Shown here in pieces: positions 5,350 to 7,801 of a DNA stretch of 7,801 nucleotides; positions within the stretch are counted from its first letter, which is position 1; the number at the start of each line of letters is the position of its first letter. A program made the translations under genes and the position numbers. The stretch lies in NCBI GenBank assembly GCA_009924885.1, contig RFQS01000106.1, positions 1 through 7,801 on the forward strand. Direction: 5' to 3'. This stretch comes from Pseudomonadota bacterium (GTDB taxonomy: Bacteria; Cyanobacteriota; Vampirovibrionia; LMEP-6097). The notes beneath the pieces were generated by a model. It was not told the DNA's origin. It worked only from the letters and a program-made list of their open reading frames with translations, and searched no databases.

Positions 5350-7171
5350 AGTTCTAGCTCCGATATTTCTTTTACTGCTAGGCTTTTTAGCTTTAAGGCT
5401 GCTTATGCCTCATTCGCTGAATAATGATGAAGCGGAGCAGGTTCTAGCAGCCAGTGAATATGTCTTAGGCTACCCTAAGCAGCCTCCTTTGTATAGCTGG
5501 ATAGTTAGATCGGTGACTTTATTATTTGGGATGGAATATCCAAATATTTATATTCTGAGTTTTTTGAAATATTTCTTCTATGGAATTTTTATATATTTTC
5601 TGTATCTGAGTGCTGAACTCGTTTTTGGTAATTCAGTGAAAAAAAATAAAAATGCTTACTTGCTTGAAAATCAATCCAAGTCAGGGAGTGAACTTAATCC
5701 AGCTTTCCTGATAGTTATCAGTAGCTTACTTTTTGTAACTTATTTCTATGACTTTGTTCGCGATTTAACACACAGTATTTTGGCTACGATGTTTGCAGCT
5801 ATAGGCTTCTATGTCTATCTTCGGCTTTGGCTTAAGCCGAGCTCTTTGGGCTATGTACTTTTAGGTACAGTTTTTGGTTTAGGGTTTTTAGCTAAATATA
5901 ATTTTATCTTTTTTGCTTTAAGCATAGTCGCAGCCAGTCTTTTAGAGAGAAGGGCTTTTAAAATACTTATAAATCCTAAAACATTTCTGAGCATAGGTGC
6001 TTGCCTACTGGTTTTCACTCCAAATCTTATTTATTTAATAAAGGATAAATTAAACGCTGTTAATTACGCCTTAGATAGAAGTGGTTCTAATGAAAATCAA
6101 GTATTCTCGTTAGTAGATATTCTCAAATCATCTGTTGGAGCTTTTTATGAAACGATTTTAGTTATTGTTGTTCTGCTGATACTGTTTGTAACCTTTATTA
6201 ATAAAAAAAGACTTCGCAGTTTCATATTTAGTGAAGATATTTTTAATAACCATAGGATACGCCGTTTATTCTTTTTTGCTGGAGTTTTTAGTATACTGAT
6301 CCCACTGTTAATCATGCTTATTATGGGTGCTGATAAATTTTATGCGAAATGGCTTTCCCCGAGCTGTTTTCTTGTGGTGTTTGCTTTTTATAGTTGTATT
6401 GATTTTCATAAAAAGGCGGGCGAAAACGTAGAAATTGAAGATGGCGAGCAGTTTCCTGAAGGGCGTGTAGCCAAACGAACAAGTTCAAGGCTGAGGAGGA
6501 CGAATGACCGCAGTGTACTGGGAGTACATGAGGATCATGAGGACGACGAAAACGTAGAAATTGGAGTTTCGCTACACACCCCTAAAACTTTTTTGTTAAG
6601 AAGAAATATACTCTATGTAATAGTTTCGAGCTGTTTTCTGGTCTCGGCTTCAGTGTTATTTATTGGTGGGTTTTTCCCAGATTTGATTGGGAAAGTTACT
6701 AAAACCCAGTATCCATACGCTAAATTAGCTTCGATTCTTTATAGAGAATATGAAGAAGAATTAGCATTAACTAAAGATGGGAAATTAAAATTAATTCTTA
6801 TTACGAATGGAGATCCTGTATTGAAGGGGAATTTAGTTTTGGCTTTAGAGAAAAGTAAATTTAAAAAGCTTTTGGACAGTGGTGATTGTAAGTTAAAGTC
6901 TTTGAATGAGCTGAAGGATAGTGAGGGTGGTGAAAATACAGAAAATGGATTTAAGCTAAAGACTCTCTCACTGTATGTCTGGGATGCTAGGCTCTATGGA
7001 CATTCTATCCCTAAGGCGTTTCAGGCTGTTATTAGTCACGCAGAGGACAACGAAAACGCAGAAATTGAAGATTGCGAGCAGTCCCATAAATATAAATTGG
7101 TAAAGGTTAGGTATATCAATTCCGAGAAGCAGTATTATGAGCTAGGTATATTAGCTCGGAAGTCTTTTTAA
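5336..7171 (+). CDS. GT39/ArnT-type (PMT_2) membrane glycosyltransferase carrying palindromic-element insertions
   Basis: The 611-residue product is a GT-C integral-membrane transferase that would move a sugar from a polyprenyl-phosphate carrier to an envelope acceptor such as lipid A, a glycan or a protein. After the first membrane segment (8-24) comes the periplasmic loop with the catalytic-type acidic pair Asp31-Glu32 and YPKQPPLYSW (46-55). Further segments include about 71-97, 123-141, 147-166 and 169-201, the last containing GLGFLAKYNF (181-190), a conserved family stretch. Others lie at 214-234, 270-288, 311-330, 340-353 and 425-446. The C-terminal part is soluble and probably periplasmic. 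Residues 376-416 come from element copy B, 362-373 and 573-583 from partial copies, all in polar stretches between or after membrane segments. The GTG at 5336 overlaps the permease gene by 14 bp. An ATG at codon 24 would lose the first membrane segment. Acceptor and sugar cannot be told. Confidence 0.85.
   Translation: MPRIKVLAPIFLLLLGFLALRLLMPHSLNNDEAEQVLAASEYVLGYPKQPPLYSWIVRSVTLLFGMEYPNIYILSFLKYFFYGIFIYFLYLSAELVFGNSVKKNKNAYLLENQSKSGSELNPAFLIVISSLLFVTYFYDFVRDLTHSILATMFAAIGFYVYLRLWLKPSSLGYVLLGTVFGLGFLAKYNFIFFALSIVAASLLERRAFKILINPKTFLSIGACLLVFTPNLIYLIKDKLNAVNYALDRSGSNENQVFSLVDILKSSVGAFYETILVIVVLLILFVTFINKKRLRSFIFSEDIFNNHRIRRLFFFAGVFSILIPLLIMLIMGADKFYAKWLSPSCFLVVFAFYSCIDFHKKAGENVEIEDGEQFPEGRVAKRTSSRLRRTNDRSVLGVHEDHEDDENVEIGVSLHTPKTFLLRRNILYVIVSSCFLVSASVLFIGGFFPDLIGKVTKTQYPYAKLASILYREYEEELALTKDGKLKLILITNGDPVLKGNLVLALEKSKFKKLLDSGDCKLKSLNELKDSEGGENTENGFKLKTLSLYVWDARLYGHSIPKAFQAVISHAEDNENAEIEDCEQSHKYKLVKVRYINSEKQYYELGILARKSF
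6421..6452 (+). repeat. Partial element module, upstream of copy B
   Basis: This 32-nt unit matches 7051-7082 at 30 of 32 positions. Its first 20 bases match the end of copy B (6547-6566) at 19 of 20. In frame it encodes ENVEIEDGEQ. It ends nine bases before the left arm of copy B, so the full element appears to sit beside, or inside, an older fragment of the same family. Confidence 0.75.
6461..6581 (+). mobile_element. Palindromic protein-coding insertion element, copy B (121 bp)
   Basis: The terminal arms GGGCGTGTAGCCAAAC (6461-6476) and GTTTCGCTACACACCC (6566-6581) pair at 14 of 16 positions. The inside carries the same 39-nt (6480-6518) and 30-nt (6525-6554) blocks as copy A, in the same sense as the host gene and in the same frame (SSRLRRTNDRSV, HEDHEDDEN). 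The HEDHED part is a small tandem repeat at DNA level, CATGAGGAT then CATGAGGAC. The insert falls after the membrane segment at 340-353 of the GT39 protein, in a loop that should tolerate extension. Flanking CTGAA and CTAAA might be a decayed target duplication, but this is weak. Confidence 0.85.
7051..7082 (+). repeat. Partial element module in the 3' part of the GT39 gene
   Basis: A second copy of the 32-nt unit at 6421-6452, with two differences. It encodes ENAEIEDCEQ in the same frame as the first. The codons before it (HAEDN) recall the HEDDEN end of the full elements. No terminal inverted repeat is seen around it, so it is a fragment or a different member of the family. Confidence 0.7.
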
Positions 7172-7210
7172 TGCCTCTCATAGCTTGAAGCATATTAATA
7201 GGAATCAGCT

Positions 7211-7559
7211 TTATTCTGAAACACTTAGATATTTTTCATATCGTTCTTCTGCTTGTTTAATTAACTTCTTATAAAATTTCTTTTGGTTTACACCAGATTT
7301 ATCGCCACCAATCAAGATTATACCTTTACGTTCAGGATCAAAAGCATAAGCAAAACGCCAGACCCCCACCGTCTGCATCAAATCTAAGTTCTTTTAAGTT
7401 AGTATACTTTGCCCCTTTTAAAGTATCGCTATAAGGGCGTGATAAGCTAGGTCCTTCAGTCTCTAATAAATTAATATATGAAAAGAATTTTCTTATGACT
7501 TCTTTAGAAAGACTCTCAAGCTCAGACTCTAACTCTTCACATACGTCAATATCCCACAT
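7211..7559 (-). pseudogene. higB: HigB/Gp49-type (RelE superfamily) toxin, broken by a one-base frameshift
   Basis: Reading from the ATG at 7559 gives MWDIDVCEELESELESLSKE and later GPSLSRPYSDTLKGAKYTNLKELRF, the typical start of phage-derived Gp49-like HigB toxins, ribosome-dependent mRNA nucleases. At a run of five G (complement of 7363-7367) the frame runs into an early stop, ending at 73 residues. Reading four G instead restores GGVWRFAYAFDPERKGIILI, then GGDKSG and a Lys-rich end, stopping at 7211-7213. The restored protein has 115 residues, the normal family length. The gene follows the antitoxin gene by 18 bases, so the order is antitoxin first, whereas higBA loci usually have the toxin first. 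The break could be a true inactivating mutation, a sequencing error in a homopolymer, or phase variation. Confidence 0.8.
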
Positions 7560-7577
7560 TATTAATGAATTATACTT

Positions 7578-7801
7578 TTAAGTTATCTCCAGCTGTCTAT
7601 CAGTATGCTTGAATGCCTTTAATTGAAATTCTTTATCTTTAATCTCAACAATTATTTTCACTTTCGCCCCCATGGCTTCCAAATACTCTCTTAATGTCGA
7701 AATCTTAATATCGTCACGATTTTCAAGCTTAGAGATACTTACCTGTTTAACGCCCATTGAATTCGCAACATCTTGTTGAGATAATTCGAGCTCTTTGCGT
7801 A
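7578..7801 (-). CDS. higA: HigA-type XRE-family antitoxin, N-terminus beyond window
   Basis: The minus strand is open from the window edge to a TAA at 7578-7580, giving the last 73 complete codons. The segment ELELSQQDVANSMGVKQVSI followed by SKLENR is a classic Cro/CI-type helix-turn-helix (L(S/T)Q..(V/L)A..(M/L)GV.Q..(I/V)S.(I/L)E). STLREYLEAMGAKVKI after it is the usual continuation in HigA partners of Gp49-like toxins. The protein would neutralise the adjacent toxin and repress the shared promoter, which must lie to the right of the window. Spacing to the toxin start is 18 bases, consistent with one transcript. With the toxin frameshifted, the antitoxin may persist alone or still serve against related toxins. 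Confidence 0.85.
   Translation of the reverse strand, partial: RKELELSQQDVANSMGVKQVSISKLENRDDIKISTLREYLEAMGAKVKIIVEIKDKEFQLKAFKHTDRQLEIT

Noticed and set aside
6926..6946. GGTGAAAATACAGAAAATGG as another element fragment
   Set aside because: It resembles the start of the 32-nt module, but several mismatches in an A-rich stretch make chance likely.
1..7801. CRISPR array
   Set aside because: The repeats found are few, irregularly spaced and inside reading frames, with no spacer pattern.

Overview
The window comes from an AT-rich, Gram-negative (diderm) bacterium. That reading rests on an LptF/LptG-family lipopolysaccharide permease, an outer-membrane-type beta-barrel protein, a GT39-type lipid-linked sugar transferase and several exported proteins. 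No rRNA or marker gene fixes the lineage. The permease looks by eye most like cyanobacterial-type YjgP/YjgQ proteins, which would suit a low-GC non-photosynthetic cyanobacterial relative (Melainabacteria/Vampirovibrionia). Palindromic elements inside reading frames also recall Rickettsiales. Both lineage ideas are inference.

Layout. A divergent pair opens the window: a YceI-family secreted protein (minus, cut by the window edge) and a type II NADH dehydrogenase (plus, 356-1615). Next, on the minus strand, comes a predicted outer-membrane beta-barrel protein (1665-2975). Its start codon overlaps that of a CueR/HmrR-like MerR regulator on the plus strand (2974-3372). A small exported protein with a His-rich mature N-terminus (3419-3877, minus) follows. 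Its promoter region holds a 22-bp dyad of MerR-operator type, so regulator and His-rich protein probably form a metal-response pair. A 341-bp gap (3878-4218) holds this promoter, two strong hairpin structures and a sigma70-like promoter for the next gene. The plus strand then carries an overlapping pair, LptF/G permease (4219-5349, TTG start) and GT39-like transferase (5336-7171, GTG start), both cell-envelope functions. The right end holds a minus-strand HigA-type antitoxin (cut by the window edge) followed by a Gp49/HigB-type toxin gene broken by one extra base in a G run.

The outstanding signal is a family of palindromic, protein-coding insertions. One copy (2708-2909) sits in the signal-peptide region of the beta-barrel gene and one (6461-6581) in a loop of the GT39 protein. 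Both share 39-nt and 30-nt core blocks and are read in the same orientation and frame, giving the peptide landmarks SSRLRRTNDRSV and HEDHEDDEN. They end in 16-nt terminal inverted repeats whose sequences differ between copies while base-pairing is kept. Two further fragments (6421-6452 and 7051-7082) lie in the GT39 gene. This is the behaviour known for Rickettsia palindromic elements, but I do not recognise this family.
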